Source: Chara braunii
Lineage: Eukaryota; Streptophyta; Charophyceae; Charales; Characeae
Length of the DNA stretch: 64,000 nucleotides
Direction of reading: 5' to 3'
Assembly (NCBI GenBank): GCA_003427395.1
Contig: BFEA01000001.1
Span: 13,361,268 to 13,425,267 of the forward strand
A model generated the notes under the pieces. It had not been told where the DNA came from, did no database searches, and worked only from the letters and a program-made list of their open reading frames with translations. Position numbers and translations under genes: made by a program. Shown here piece after piece: positions 1 through 12,593 of this stretch (its first letter is position 1; every line of letters starts with the position of its first letter).

Positions 1-9
1 AGTTATTGC

Positions 10-830
10 CTATGGTAAGTGACCATCCCTACAGACCGGACAGGACCGGTTCGGGTGTGGACTGTGGAAGCACCGCATCCAGTTTTCGCAGTCACAGTTG
101 CTGCATCGAATGGCACGGCGCAGACAGATGTCACAGGCAACGTGGCTCCTACATGCTAGGAACACGGAGGCACGTCGACCACAATTATAGAGGCACTGCC
201 GTTCTAGCCCCTGTCTACAAATTGGACATGACATGTCAGGGTGCCGTACATGAGTACAGTGCTGACTGTCGTCGTAGGTATGAAAGAAGAAACTCGCATG
301 GACTATTCCTTCATAATCCTCACCGCACAAAGCATGTGAATCACATGCAAGTCGAATCTCCGGCGGGTCATCACATAGCGGCATAGAGCATGTTTCCTGG
401 GTTTCCTCAGTATTTATTCCTTCTGTATGGGCAGACGACGACAGGGAGGGTCGGTCCAAAGCAAGGGCGTTCAGCTGCTGCAGGATTTGGTCCACAACAG
501 CTCGCCTTGATGGTGATAAGCGATCAGTACCCCGCTCTGAAGCTGGTTCATATAGAGGCCCATTTTCCTCCTCGGGCTGCTGCGTGTGTCGCACGTCTGG
601 CAAGGAAGAGGAAGAACCCTCTGCGGTTGCCGTAGGTGTATGACCAACACCGCATGTGGGACATGCTAGGAGAGGATGTGGTGGGTGATGGCACCGGGGA
701 TAGTCCACGCAGTAAAGACACATACTTTCTATGACTGCTTCCTGGAAGCACTGTCGACACATGGCATGTTGCTGACATGTCATCAGTATGGAAGAATGAC
801 GTGTGTATGTGTGTGTGCGTGTAGATATTG
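10..830 (-). CDS. Tandem RING-like Cys/His-rich protein, partial
   Basis: The frame is open from 1122 to the TAG at 10-12. Three similar units can be read in its distal part (numbering from 1122): 115-161 (CQQHAMCRQCF...CLYC...CHHPPHPLLACPTC), 245-304 (CSMPLC...LACDSHALC...CTHVRHPDMSCPICR) and 310-366 (CLYNCGRRASVFLACRSH..CDICL..CSNC...CFHSPHPNRSCPVC). The shared layout is C-x3/4-C, C-x2-H-x2-C-x2-C, then C-x-H..HP-x3-CP-x-C, like C3HC4 RING fingers of E3 ubiquitin ligases. The first unit lacks its leading cysteines. Upstream of codon about 113 the frame is low complexity (a (TG)n-derived His/Thr run and poly-Lys from A-tracts), so the true exon start is unknown and probably near 790. It is on the same strand as SERRATE; whether it is a separate gene or nested in its last intron is open. 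Confidence 0.5.
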
Positions 831-2286
831 TGTGTGTGGAGTGTGTGTGGATAGCGTGTATGTGCGTTTGTGTGTACGCTGTCTGGACATATGCAGCAGC
901 TGCAGCGGCGGGCTTTCCACACCATCCCCCCCCACACACACCCAACACCGTTTTCCTTTTTTTTTTTTTTTTTGCTCCGAATGGCCTCAAGTTTGTTCTA
1001 GGGGGTCCCCTGGTGGTGCGCAGCACAGGCCTTTTTTTCTTTGCCTCGCAAATTAAAAAAAAAAACGAGTTGTCCGGAATCCCAGACAGGACGTCCGGCC
1101 AGGACAACCAGCTATCGGACACCTGGTAGCCTAGATTCTGACACTAAAGCCATGGGGCTGATACGCCAATACAGAGTGCATGCTCACATTCGCACTTCAG
1201 AGAATGTATCAAACTACATTCACGTCCCTAGAGATGTTGCTCTTTTTTTTTCTTTTTTTTTTTTTTTGGCTACTGGTCCCCCCAGCCTCGGCCCGTCCTG
1301 CTACTGGTACTGGCAGGCTAGGCAAACCGGTCACGGAGGGTAGGGAAAAAAGTAGCCCTAGGTACTGGTGGCGGTTCAGCGTGCCAGCCACTCAGTTACA
1401 GTCCAAGACTAACCCATTCAAAATTCAAATGGCTCCATTCAGGATATAAGGGCCTAGCCACATCTATGTATATTAGGAGCATTGTAGCTGCAATGGCTCA
1501 AAACAAAGTCAAAAAAAAACTTCTAGTAGCTTGAATCCTCCATGGCACAGAAGATTTCAGGAGGTGTGGTAGGCACGTTCATTGCGGTAGTATAGCCTGT
1601 TAGCGACCAGACCCAGAGGCTGTAGCCTCGCATAGAGACCAGAATCTAGTCCAGAGCATCAGATGTCTGGTGTCCAGGTCCATAGTGGACACAGGTTCAA
1701 ATCCGTGTGAATATAACAACATAGCTAGGCTACCAGAGCGGCCCGGGACCACCTGCCCGGCCGGGCCAAAAAAAAAAAAAAAGTTAAAACTTTTGAAAAA
1801 TAGTTTTTAACTTTATTTTTTATTTTTGTTTTGGTAAAGAATTTCAATGTGACCCTGAGGCCAAAGTTGTTCAGTTTATTTTTGTGCATAATGTAGTTTT
1901 TCTGCAGATTTTCTCGATTTTTTTTGCTGGGACCTACTTTGGCCCTTGCAAGGACGGGCCGCGCGGGAAAACAAGGTCACCCGGGCAGCCCGGCTCAAGT
2001 ATAGTCTCTAACCCCCTTTGAAAAAAAAATAAAAAAAATAAATAACAATGTCAGAGGTGCAGGGCAATGTCGTTTGTTCGTTGCGACATCAGTCTTGAAG
2101 GCAAAGAACACATACAGAAAGGTCGATATTCATTTTTCTAGCCATAGACAGACACGAAACCAAACAGCACCATCTGCTCAAAAACCCGCTTGACAGTCCA
2201 AAGAACTGAAATCACATCAATATCAGTCACAATAAGTAGAAACCAGCAAAGCCAATCCAACTGGAGTTACTTGGGAAGACAGATCC
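831..2286. other. Non-coding stretch between RING-like frame and SERRATE exon 11
   Basis: No exon was recognised. It holds T/A runs (957-973, 1241-1267, 1769-1783), a (GT)n-like tract at 803-880, and a GC-rich segment around 1735-1770 with partial inverse similarity to 1955-2000. A tRNA-T-arm-like word lies near 1693 (GGTTCAAATCC) without a convincing A box. The ACTGGT/ACCAGT words at 1268-1375 resemble the foldback at 3689-3891. Confidence 0.5.
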
Positions 2287-2290
2287 TCAC

Positions 2291-2539
2291 CTCCTCCTCG
2301 GTCTCGGGTCCTCTCTGAGCATATGTGGCAGAGGTCCAAGTAATGGCGGTCCCATTCCCATGCCCCTCATAGGCCAGGGCCGGCCTACTCGCTTCATTCT
2401 CCCAGTTCTGTGCGACCCTCTCATTCCTCCATTCCCATCAAACATCACCCCCGGATGAAATGCCCCAGAAGGTGGTTGGCCTTGCCCAAGCATTCGCATT
2501 GTGACCTCCGGTGGAGCTGGGACAAATGGCCCCAGTGGT
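2291..2539 (-). CDS. SE: SERRATE exon 11: PLGPFVPAPPEV, near C-terminus
   Basis: The acceptor ATCTGCAG precedes ACCACTGG. It reads PLGPFVPAPPEVTMRML, then Gly/Met/Pro-rich sequence to LPHMLREDPRPRR, aligned with PLGPFVPAPPEVAMQMF and RQDPRRLRS of Arabidopsis SE. The exon ends GGAGGAG before GTGAGGATC, a strong donor; without splicing the frame stops at TGA (2289-2287) after RPRRR. Land-plant proteins continue with an acidic EEEVTVIDYRSL end, which I could not find between 1 and 2290, so the last exon probably lies outside the window. Confidence 0.9.
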
Positions 2540-5500
2540 CTGCAGATGTCACCCAACCACAAATTGGCACAATTCTTGTTGTTAGAGCCCAGAGGTGCGC
2601 AGCGTTTTAACCAGAAAACGACAGAAAAACACCGGGGGGACGCCAGGTCCCACCCTCGTCAGTCATCAGAACAACATTCGGACAGAAACGAGCGAGCGAG
2701 TCAGTGGAAAATCCCACAAATTTAAATTAAAATTTAAAAACCAAAATAAAAACCAAACAGAACACCCAAACACGACCACTGGCAACAGCAACAAGATATC
2801 CCCCAACCCACCTCTACTCCAACATCACCACAACCACAATCACAATGAACACACCAGGTTCAGTTTGTCTACACCGACTCTACAACAGGATTCCAACACT
2901 GGATCTCTTTATGAAGTTTATCATCAACAGAGTTCTTTTTCTGTACCATTCAGACACCAGGATCAGGTCCATTTTAGATTCGTCGGCGATAGGAGTAACT
3001 GCTAGACATTGCTGGGAGAGTTGTTGGATTGGGGCGGCGAGTGCCAATGGGGAAGCTATCGAATCAACCAGACAGCAAAGCAGACAACCTCCAGAGGAAC
3101 ATGAAATGGTTTGAGAAGACCTCGAGCCCACCTCCCATGACTGCACCTGCATCAGAACAAGGTTACATCATCAATGCTACCAGGTCGGAAGCATATCCCC
3201 ATAGAATGGCATAGATGGATGCCCTTACAACAACCTTCATTCAAGCCTAGGCTCGGCATGCTCGTCGGTCTCCAGGGTCAGTTCCAGTGTTCTAGGCAAC
3301 TCTCTTCCAATATCAAACACGACGTCCAATGCGTTTTCAGGTTCTTCAAGTGACGTACAAAAGATTCTTCAAACATCGTCAATCCACAGAAATCCTTTTT
3401 CAATATGTTCTGTTTTGCTCTGAATATAGAGTTTTGTTTTCATCAATTTATTAAAATGAAAGAATTCCACGCCACTGTCAGTGTCCCGAGTTCGGGTCCC
3501 AGTCCCACAGGATTGATTCCGCAGGCCCGGCAAGCGAAGTGCCATGCTTGGGTCAAGGAGGCCGGTCGAGTCCACCAGACAGACAGAGAGTTTAGGGTCG
3601 TTAGAAGTCTGGTAGGCCCAGTACCCAACAAGAGACGTCCAAGTCCTGGTCTAATTTTGGCAGCAGAATCCCGAGAAAGTCCGGTGCTCTTAAACCACCA
3701 GTACTTGGCCCAGTTATCGATGCCGTCGCACCAAGTTTGGCCGAATCGCCAGCGCACCATCTTTTTTTTGTTCTTTTTTTGGCTGGTGCCTCCAGCCTTT
3801 GTGGTCCAGTACCCCAAGAAGCGTGTCACTAGCAGCGCGTAAACGGCTACGGCCCGTGGCCGATAGCTGGGCCAAGTACTGGTGGTTTAAGAACTCGCTT
3901 GAAAATTCGCGTGTTGCAGAAGCTCTGCTGAACGCTTGTGCGACCATACAGGTGCACTGGTCGGGGAGATCGAGGAAGAAGCCGGTGCTTGGGTGCCATA
4001 GCTGGGGTGAGCAAGGAAGACGACGACCACCATAGTGAGACAGGCAAGTACATTCAGAGAGTGAGAGTGAGTTAGCCAAGTGAGGAGAGAGAGAGAGAAA
4101 CAAGAGGGGCAGAGAGGAAGAGAGAGGGGGAGTGTTCACAAGCCTGAGTGAGGGTGACGACTTGGCGGCCATAGCCGCATGTACTATGAACTTGGATAAT
4201 ATTGCTGTTTATGGAGCTATCATTGCAGCTTCTGGGTAATTGCTAATCTCGCTGCCTTGTTTGAGTGATCTGTGTTAACTAAGCACATGCAGGATTGAGA
4301 TTGGAATGAAATTTGAGCTGGTTCATTGCAAAAAATCGATCAGCAAAACAAAAACTGGAAATTTGCAAAGATGCACTTACCCAGCTCCAGGAAGTGGCAT
4401 GAGAACTGGGGGCGGAGGCGGCATGTGAGGCCCGAGCGGGGGAGGCCCTGACATGTTCCCTGGGCGTCCATTGAAATCGTACACCATACCGTCCATGCCA
4501 TCTTCAAAAGGAGGACCACCATCATATGACCCAGGACCATCGAACGGAGCTGGGCACTCGAGAAGGGGGGGAGGTGGAGCATAGCCCATATCTCGTTCCC
4601 CATGCCCATCGCTTCCTCGGTCGCGCTCACCTCGTATATCCCCATTATACCTGTCTGATTCTCTAACCCTACCAGCACTGCTTCGCTCACTCTCACGGCG
4701 TTCCGAGCCACTGCCGCCACCAGCACCTTCACTGCGTGTTCTACGCCGCCGCCCACTTTTCTCTTTCTGGGATCCCAAGAGCCAACAGAGAAAACCATAC
4801 AATACGCAGGGCACAGACACATCATGTAAGCCATAGTGGCAAGAACACAAGCAGGGGAACATCAATGGCATACACATGCAACCATGTCGAACTTACCCAG
4901 GGCCAGAGGGACCAATTGAACACCTGCCAGGAGGGATCAGCATAAAGATCTCACACAAATAACACGTGCCTGCTATGCGAATAACTCACTGGCTTGCAGT
5001 TAATCACCAAAGGAGTCTCTAATTGTAGCTAATGTAACTCTAAATAGAGCTGTAATTCAGAACAGAATGAACTATATACATCTGCAGCCTCATTTCAGCA
5101 AATGTTCTTTTTTTTTTGTAGAAGGCTTCCCACCTATAGGTGCTGCTAAACCCCATTAATACATGCACTTCCGTCCATTTGGCCAGCTGTGGATTGTTGG
5201 CATGGGCCGCCACTATGAATTCTCCTCTCTCCCGTGTCAGTGACAAAAAAAACTGAGAGAAACATGCAAAGACCAACATTACCTCTGGGGCAGACGGGGG
5301 TCTACTAGAGGCACATAGTCACATTAGGACTTTCAGGGATCTATATATTGAACCACAATCACAGCCAAATTCAGTCCCTCAGAGTATAGCCTAAGCTTTC
5401 AGTTTTGGAAACGATACTGCAACGCACAATTTGCCCATGGCCAAACATACAAGTAACAGACCAATACCAGTTCATGGGTGTTCAATCAAAATGAAGTCAG

Positions 5501-7955
5501 TCTGCCACAACGCATGTGGGACATCAGATTATGATAGCCATCCAGCACACTGAAGACCTTGCAACTGAAACACCGTCCTAGCATGAGCTGACTACAGCAC
5601 ATACTGACAAGACTCACTGGCACCCCCATCCCATTTTGAAGCACAGCATTCACTACGGCGTTTGTGAATCCAAATGCAAGCAACACAACCCATTTACCTT
5701 CAAGCGCGGCGATAACCCTTGGTGCACAGGAGCATCTGGATCACTGTCAAAACCAAGCGCAGCAGGGGCTTAAGTCAGCAACACTAGAAGCAGGAAAAAC
5801 TCCATGATGACTTCACAATACTACCAACATTTATCAAGCCATGAAGAAACAAGATAGACGACATGTAGCATACACTGCAGCCTTCCAAGCACACACAATA
5901 ACTACATCGCTGCCGCATTCATTTCACGCGAAGCATACATAACAATTGCAGATTAATTTGACAGCATTACAGGTCGTTATAGATATTATAGTCCGTAAGT
6001 AAATCACAGTCGGATGTTAGGCCAGCCCATTTCATTAGGGGTTATGAGGAATCCCCCCCCCCCCCCCAGATTATTACACTGAAGCCTAGGGCGCAGACAT
6101 TAATGCCAGCCCATTACATCTGGGCTTTTATCATTCTGGAGGAAACCCCCCCCCCCCCCCCAGATTATTACACTGCAGCCTTGGGCACAGACATTAACTA
6201 CATTGCTGCCACATCCATTTCACACAGAGCATACACAACAATTACAAAATAAAATTGGCAGCATTACCGGTCGTCGTTATAGACATTATAGTCCAGAATA
6301 TCATAGTCCGATGACAGGCCAGCCCTTTTCATCTCACAAGTGGTTAACGGGGACCCCCACTTTTCGGCCCTGGGTAACGATGAATGATCCTGAAATTAGG
6401 GTTTCGGGGTCAAATTTTGTGTTTTTTTGGATTTTTTTTTTTTGCCTGTTTTTGTTTTAGGACAAGCTTGCTGTGTGTCAAATTTGGTGTCATTTCGGTT
6501 ATTAGAATTTGTGCTGTTAATCATCCTGAAAATCCTGAAATTTTGATGAAGTTGTTTTTTGGCAAAACTGCCTGAAAATGCACTTTTGAGTTGCTGTTTA
6601 ATGTGTTTTTAATTTTTTTTTGTGTTTTTTTTATAATATGTTAGTAAGAAGTGCACTCTATAGATTGGTGTGAAGTTTGCTTGGGATGGCCTTATGGTTT
6701 TCTTATAAATTGAGGTGAAAAATGGGGGGTCGATTAACCTTTTCTCTTTCATCTGGGCTTATCATTCCGGAGGGAACTGCCCAGATTACAGAAATCTGGG
6801 CGTATAATTCCGGAGGAAACTGCCCCAGATTACAGAAAAATCTGGAAGGGAAAAAAAAAAAACTAGAAAAATCTGGAAGGGAAAAAAAAAAAACTATGTT
6901 CTAGATAATGACAATACAAAGAACTTTTGGCTGTAGGTCACCCCTGGACTCCTAACAGAACTGAAGCCCTATAGAAAACAGATTTTTTCTTTCTTTCTTT
7001 TGTGCCCCCCTTTTCTTTCCCCTCCTCCGAAATTAGATGTTATTTGGTTGGTTGATGGATGGATAACGTGCCACCATTCTAAGGCAAAGAGACAGGTACT
7101 CACTTCATGTAGTTCTGGAAGTAGACTTCTTCTCGGACGGGAGCTGTGAGCTCGCTCACAAGGTCCGGGTGCTTCAGCTTTAAGTGCTTTTGCACATACT
7201 CTGGACCATGAAACAGCTTTGTACAGTTCTTTGCTCCACAACCATATTTCCAACCATACTTCTCATCCCTGATCTTTCGGATGTACGCCTCAAGCGCTTC
7301 AGTCAACGCCTTTTCGATCTTCTCCTTTCCCAGCATCACGATCAGCGGATCCACTGCTTGGAGTCTGGCTTGCCACGTAGAATCTACCTTTCTCTCCCAC
7401 TCGGAAAACTCTACCATCGGTGTTGCCTGGTCCATGTGCTTGTCCTTTGAGCTCGATTCCGCACGGACATGCCGGAGGCCTTTGGGAGGCCCACGCTGCT
7501 CATGTGCCCCATAATAATCCACCCCATGTACCCTCCATAAGTAAGTGAGCAGAGCATCAAGCAGTGACAGACCCTGCAATCGCGGTCCAGATGCATTATC
7601 CTCATCCATGTCCCCACTTCCATCCCCGTTCCCATCCCGTGGCTGCTTGCCATTAGAAATCTTTACACAGCTGTCAAACACCGTGTTCCCAGAAATCCCC
7701 TTCTCCGCATCCAGCTTTTTTACTAAACTAAAAGTCTGCTCCACATCAGCTGCTACCCTCGCTGGGTCCGCAAAGCCGGCCGCCACAACGGGAGCATTTG
7801 CAGCTCCCTTCAGTTCTCGAGCCCGCTTTCTGTGCTTTACCGCCAACTCGCTTTCATCATCCGAGAACGGCTCCCCTTCCAACCCACCGTCCACCATCGT
7901 GCTTCCATTCCCGACAGCTATCTGCCTGCCACTTACTTGGGGTCCCCTGCAATGA

Positions 7956-8003
<48 letters not shown>

Positions 8004-11000
8004 TAATGTTACGACGAGACTGATCGTTAGACAGACCTCAGACGTCCGTGATTATCAAAAGGAGAATATGCTGGTAGGAGACGTAAGCATGCTTTCGCTA
8101 CCACAGAATTGACAGCAGAGGCGCACCCACCGTGTGCATGAAAGATACATGTTTTCATTTCTAATCCAACCTTTAATCCCAGATCAAACCCCGTTCAAAC
8201 CAAACTGTGCCCCTGAAACCCTTCAGAGTTTTGGGGTTTGAAGACTAACGAGCATTACGACATTCAGCCCATCGACTGTGGATTCGTTATAGATCTCATC
8301 CTGCACTCGTTGACAAAACTGCCTGAGGTACCAGCACCTCACATACAGTTCTCATCTAGAATACCGTTCAACTGGCAATAAGCATCATCACATGCATGGC
8401 ACGGACAAATAAGCATACACTACTACACTGTGCCACACTCCGAAAAAGCAGACAATTTCCAGAAACCGAATTTGGATTTAAAAAAAAATCTCTGTCAGAC
8501 CGTTCAGCACGGGGCAAATTAGAAAATATTGGAAAGAAGGTGATAGCCCTGTCTATTTTGTCCAATGGTTTTCATTTCAAGAAGACAGACGGACACTCGT
8601 GCCGTGACCGATAGTGTGCAAGTACCGTGATGGAAAGGTGAAAAGAACCCTAAGAAAGGGAGTGAAATAGAAAAAACCTGAAACCTGATGCAAGCAAACC
8701 CTCAAATTTAAAAACGCCAAAATGCTGTTTAAAATGAACAATGCATCCCAGCAACACAAACAACAGGAAACAACTTACGTGTCCAGGGCACCAGCCTCAA
8801 ACTCTGATACGAACTCCTTGGATGCGGTCTGCGCATTTTCATTTCGTCTGCAAGGTAAACAAACAGATAGTAGTTAAAGAAAAAGCATTGCCCATGTGGC
8901 ACATGATCTGCAAATGGAACACAAGCGTCAACAATGCCGTAGACATAAGCACCTGCACCCATTCAATAACTTCCTACTACTGTGTTCACCCGAATAGAAC
9001 GCCCGTCATTATAGCTGTATATGGTGCAACTTTCAGTCCAGGAACGGCAATAATTACCGGGCATTCTATTCGGGTGAAGACGGTAGGAAAGCAAAATTAC
9101 ATAAGCCGCTAACATCGAAGAACGAGAACAGATTCTCAACAACAACAACCAACCGCCACCACATTCAGCAAGGAAAGGAAACCTGATTCACAAAGTGATT
9201 GTCCACAAACACCTTGCTTTACCTTTTTTCCAAAGGGCAACAACCTTGAGATACCATCATCGAACTCACCGGCCTTCCATTTTTCTCACAAAAACACAAA
9301 AATAAACGACCACCACCACCTTGAGGAGGAGAAGCCTATTCCCAAAGTGCGCTCCCAACCACCCTCTGCCACCCTTCACCACTGCACCGAGGAACGAAAG
9401 CACTGTTCCCCAACCTCCCAAAGAGTGCAACAGCACCTAACAGAAACCAAGTGCCCGAGACCAAGCGCCCGAGTAACTTCCTACGCATCAAAAGAACCCC
9501 GTTGTTGAAACGCAGACTGAGGTGCTCCCCAGAAGAATCAGATGCCAGCCACAAAACAGGGCAGAATACCCAACCGAGTCAACATGCATTCCACTTATCA
9601 TACTGTTATTACTTCTGCTTAGTGTAATTTGCAAGCATGTGCTTGGCAAGTTTGACCATCACAGTGCAGAACTGAACTGACTAAAATCCGTGACCGGCAT
9701 GCCGTAGCACACGGATGGTTCACAGACTCTGGCGCTATCACACAGAACGTACCTTTGCACAAACGCCTCCAGAACAGTAGGGTCATACTTCTCCTTTAGC
9801 CTGCTCAAACAAGACAAGGTATTCATGGCAACCCACAGTATTGCGCTTCAGTTCAATCACGAGTCGACAAACGTCTGTCAAGAAATGCAATCAGAAGCCT
9901 AGACCAGAATTTGGGGAGAGAACCAATAGGAAGTCAGGGAGAGATGGTTAATGGAAGGCGCAAAAAAAATTGGGGGGTTTTCGCCGCATCACCACAAGCA
10001 ATATCGTCGAAAATCTCACAAACAAACAATGCAGGTTCATAATACAAACATCCAAAAAACAAACAGGCCAAAAAAAACGAAAGCAAAAAAAAAAAAAAAA
10101 AAACGCAAACTCACTATAAAACCCTATTCGCAGTAACTTTCGGAGTTCGCCAAATTTTTCTCTGGATTTCTTGTTTTTTCCAACTTTTTCGTTAATGGTC
10201 CAAAGACGTTGAAACTGAACACAGATAAACCCTAAGAGCTAAGGCACATACATATCACACACACACAAAAAAAAATAAAATAAAAAAAAATCAGGGAAAT
10301 ACGGCAGTTTCGATGAAAATTTCACTGAAAACGACACCACCTATTAACCGTTAGTGATCTACCACGTGACATTAACATCATCTGGGACAACCAGTGGGAT
10401 AGCAAAGATACGACCCCTGCAAGGACCACTCCCCCCCCGCCCCCCCATCCTTCTCCCAAAACAAAGATGGTGACATCCCGTGCTACCCCTAGGGGTGGTG
10501 AGAAAAAAAAAACAGGAAAGTAGTCTGGTCACACCATATGTGGGCACAACAGAGGGTCGGGGGTCGACCATAAACCTGCACACCGCAGAGGGTCAGGAGG
10601 TATGACGAACTACGTTGTCCATCATCAACGCACGCAGGCCATCAACATGGAATGGACACAGTGAAGCCAATCATATATCATTTCTCTTTTCCTTGCGTCT
10701 AAACAAGGATTACAAAGTGCACCAGCCTGTCTCTGGCAGCCAATTATCGGGAAAACAAACAAACAGTCACAGCTAGTTTTTCTGTTCAACTTCAGTTTGC
10801 CTTGAAGTTTCCTGCAACAACAACACGTACATATCTGCACTTCTTCCCAACAGCCAGCCAGCCAGCCAATTTCTTAAGAGTCTCATTAGAATTTTTGAGG
10901 TGGTCTGAGAAGAATTTCTGAGAAGTCTCGGGAGAAAACCAAACAAAAAATGAAAAAGAGCATCAGAGTTCGTAAAAAGGACTCCTAGAGGAAAGGCAAA

Positions 11001-12559
11001 AGGGAGGAGAGGGGCCCGGGGGGGGGAGGGGAAAAAGTAAAAAAAAAAAAAAAAAAAACCTCTGCTAGAGACGAGCTGCCAACCTCATTGTTTGTCCATC
11101 CAAGCAAGCTGCCATTCATGGGAGACCTTGACAAACTGGAAGTGTCCGGGCAACCAGCCATAAACAAGTTAAGATTTGGAAAGCCCTCAGTAAATAAAGG
11201 GGTTGAGAGAGGAGGGCGTCTGCTCACCATTCTTCCTCTCTGTGACTCTCAAAGAACGACCGTTTCGCCGTCTCCGAATATTCCTTCCTGTATTCCTCAT
11301 ACCTGTATCACCAGAGTTTGTTTCAGGCGAGAGAGGCAGCAGACAACAACCAAACATCAGGCACATCAACACATAATAGACCAAGCAAAGTCCTCGCTCC
11401 GTCACTTACTGCACGCGGAGATCAGGGAGTGTATCGTATCTTCCCACGTTCTACAGGAAGCTCGTGCAATTTTCACACTTTAGCGGGCACCGAGTGGCTT
11501 CCTGAGGCCCCAAGCGAACAGAAAAAGAAAGATGTACACAGCATAGTCTCAACCTGTCAAAAGTTTCATACATGCCCCAAGCGAACACCCTTCCTCCTTT
11601 CCCTGCCTTTTCTTTTTTTCTTCGTCTTTTTTCATCCTTGCACAGGGGCCCTGCTACTCTTCACTCTCTGTATCGTTCCAATTTTAACGGATGTCCCGTA
11701 GGACGGGACATCCTTTCCCTTCTTCCTATTTCTACTTCAGCACTTCTTGATTGCGGTTTCCAACAAGACGCAAAGCACAGCACAATTGTTTCTTTATCAG
11801 AAAAAGACCGAAAAGGGCACAGACTACAAGCATAAGCCACTGAACTAAGGCCATCAACTTCCACAGGTGGCAAACGAAGGCCAACTCACTGTTCATTACC
11901 AGTGCATAACATTACTCTACGAATGTGCATGCCAGCGTCTCTCACAATGGAGGATCGCAAGGCATGGCAGACAACACCCATCCATCCCAATTCCACCACA
12001 CCAAGACGAGACCCAATAGGACGTCAAGCTGCACCATTTACGATCTGAAAGAGTAACCACTTCCTCTGGAGCGTACGATGGCCAATCTGCCCCCCACATC
12101 GACGACACAAGAAATTTGATTGCTTTCTCTTAATGAACATGGCTGCCTCTTTGCAAATAAAAGACCAAAAACGGAGAGGTTGCAATCAGAGATACCACAG
12201 CAACGAACCCAGTACCTACCTTCGCTGTGCTTCTTCAGGTGTGATATCATCCTCGAGATCGACGATGAATTGCTTGTACGTTAGGAGGGCTCCACCGTTC
12301 TCCCTAGATCTGAAAAACAAACAAAACAAAATAAATCAAACAGTACACCCTTCACACAAAAGAACAGCATCCAGATTCAAGAACAAGGGTGCACTTTCTG
12401 TTTCTGTTCTCACACGGAACCCACGACAAGTCCCACCGTGCTCGGACACAGGAAAAAAAACGCAAGAGAAAAAGAAAACGAGAAAGCACGTCAGAGAGTG
12501 CAGTCAGGGTGTGATGTGCCAATCAATCACTTGATCCTGAAGACGGTTCGGAAGGGGGG

Positions 12560-12593
<34 letters not shown>

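Larger units (their letters stand above)
5744..7103 (-). other. SE: SERRATE intron 8
   Basis: GT-AG intron of 1360 nt. It contains the tandem duplication at 5876-6345 with two C-runs, T-rich sequence at 6415-6640, and the palindromic ATCTGGGC units at 6750-6890. Confidence 0.7.

Noticed and set aside
1690-1712. tRNA B-box-like GGTTCAAATCC
   Set aside because: The stem around it is imperfect and no A box lies at the right distance.
4895-4921. Possible extra SERRATE micro-exon between TGGCAG and GTAAGT
   Set aside because: It would leave phase 2 whereas exon 10 needs phase 0, and exon 9 already joins exon 10 in frame.
11690-11713. Terminator-like hairpin GATGTCCCG...CGGGACATC
   Set aside because: Rho-independent terminators do not apply in a eukaryotic nuclear intron; kept only as a small palindrome.
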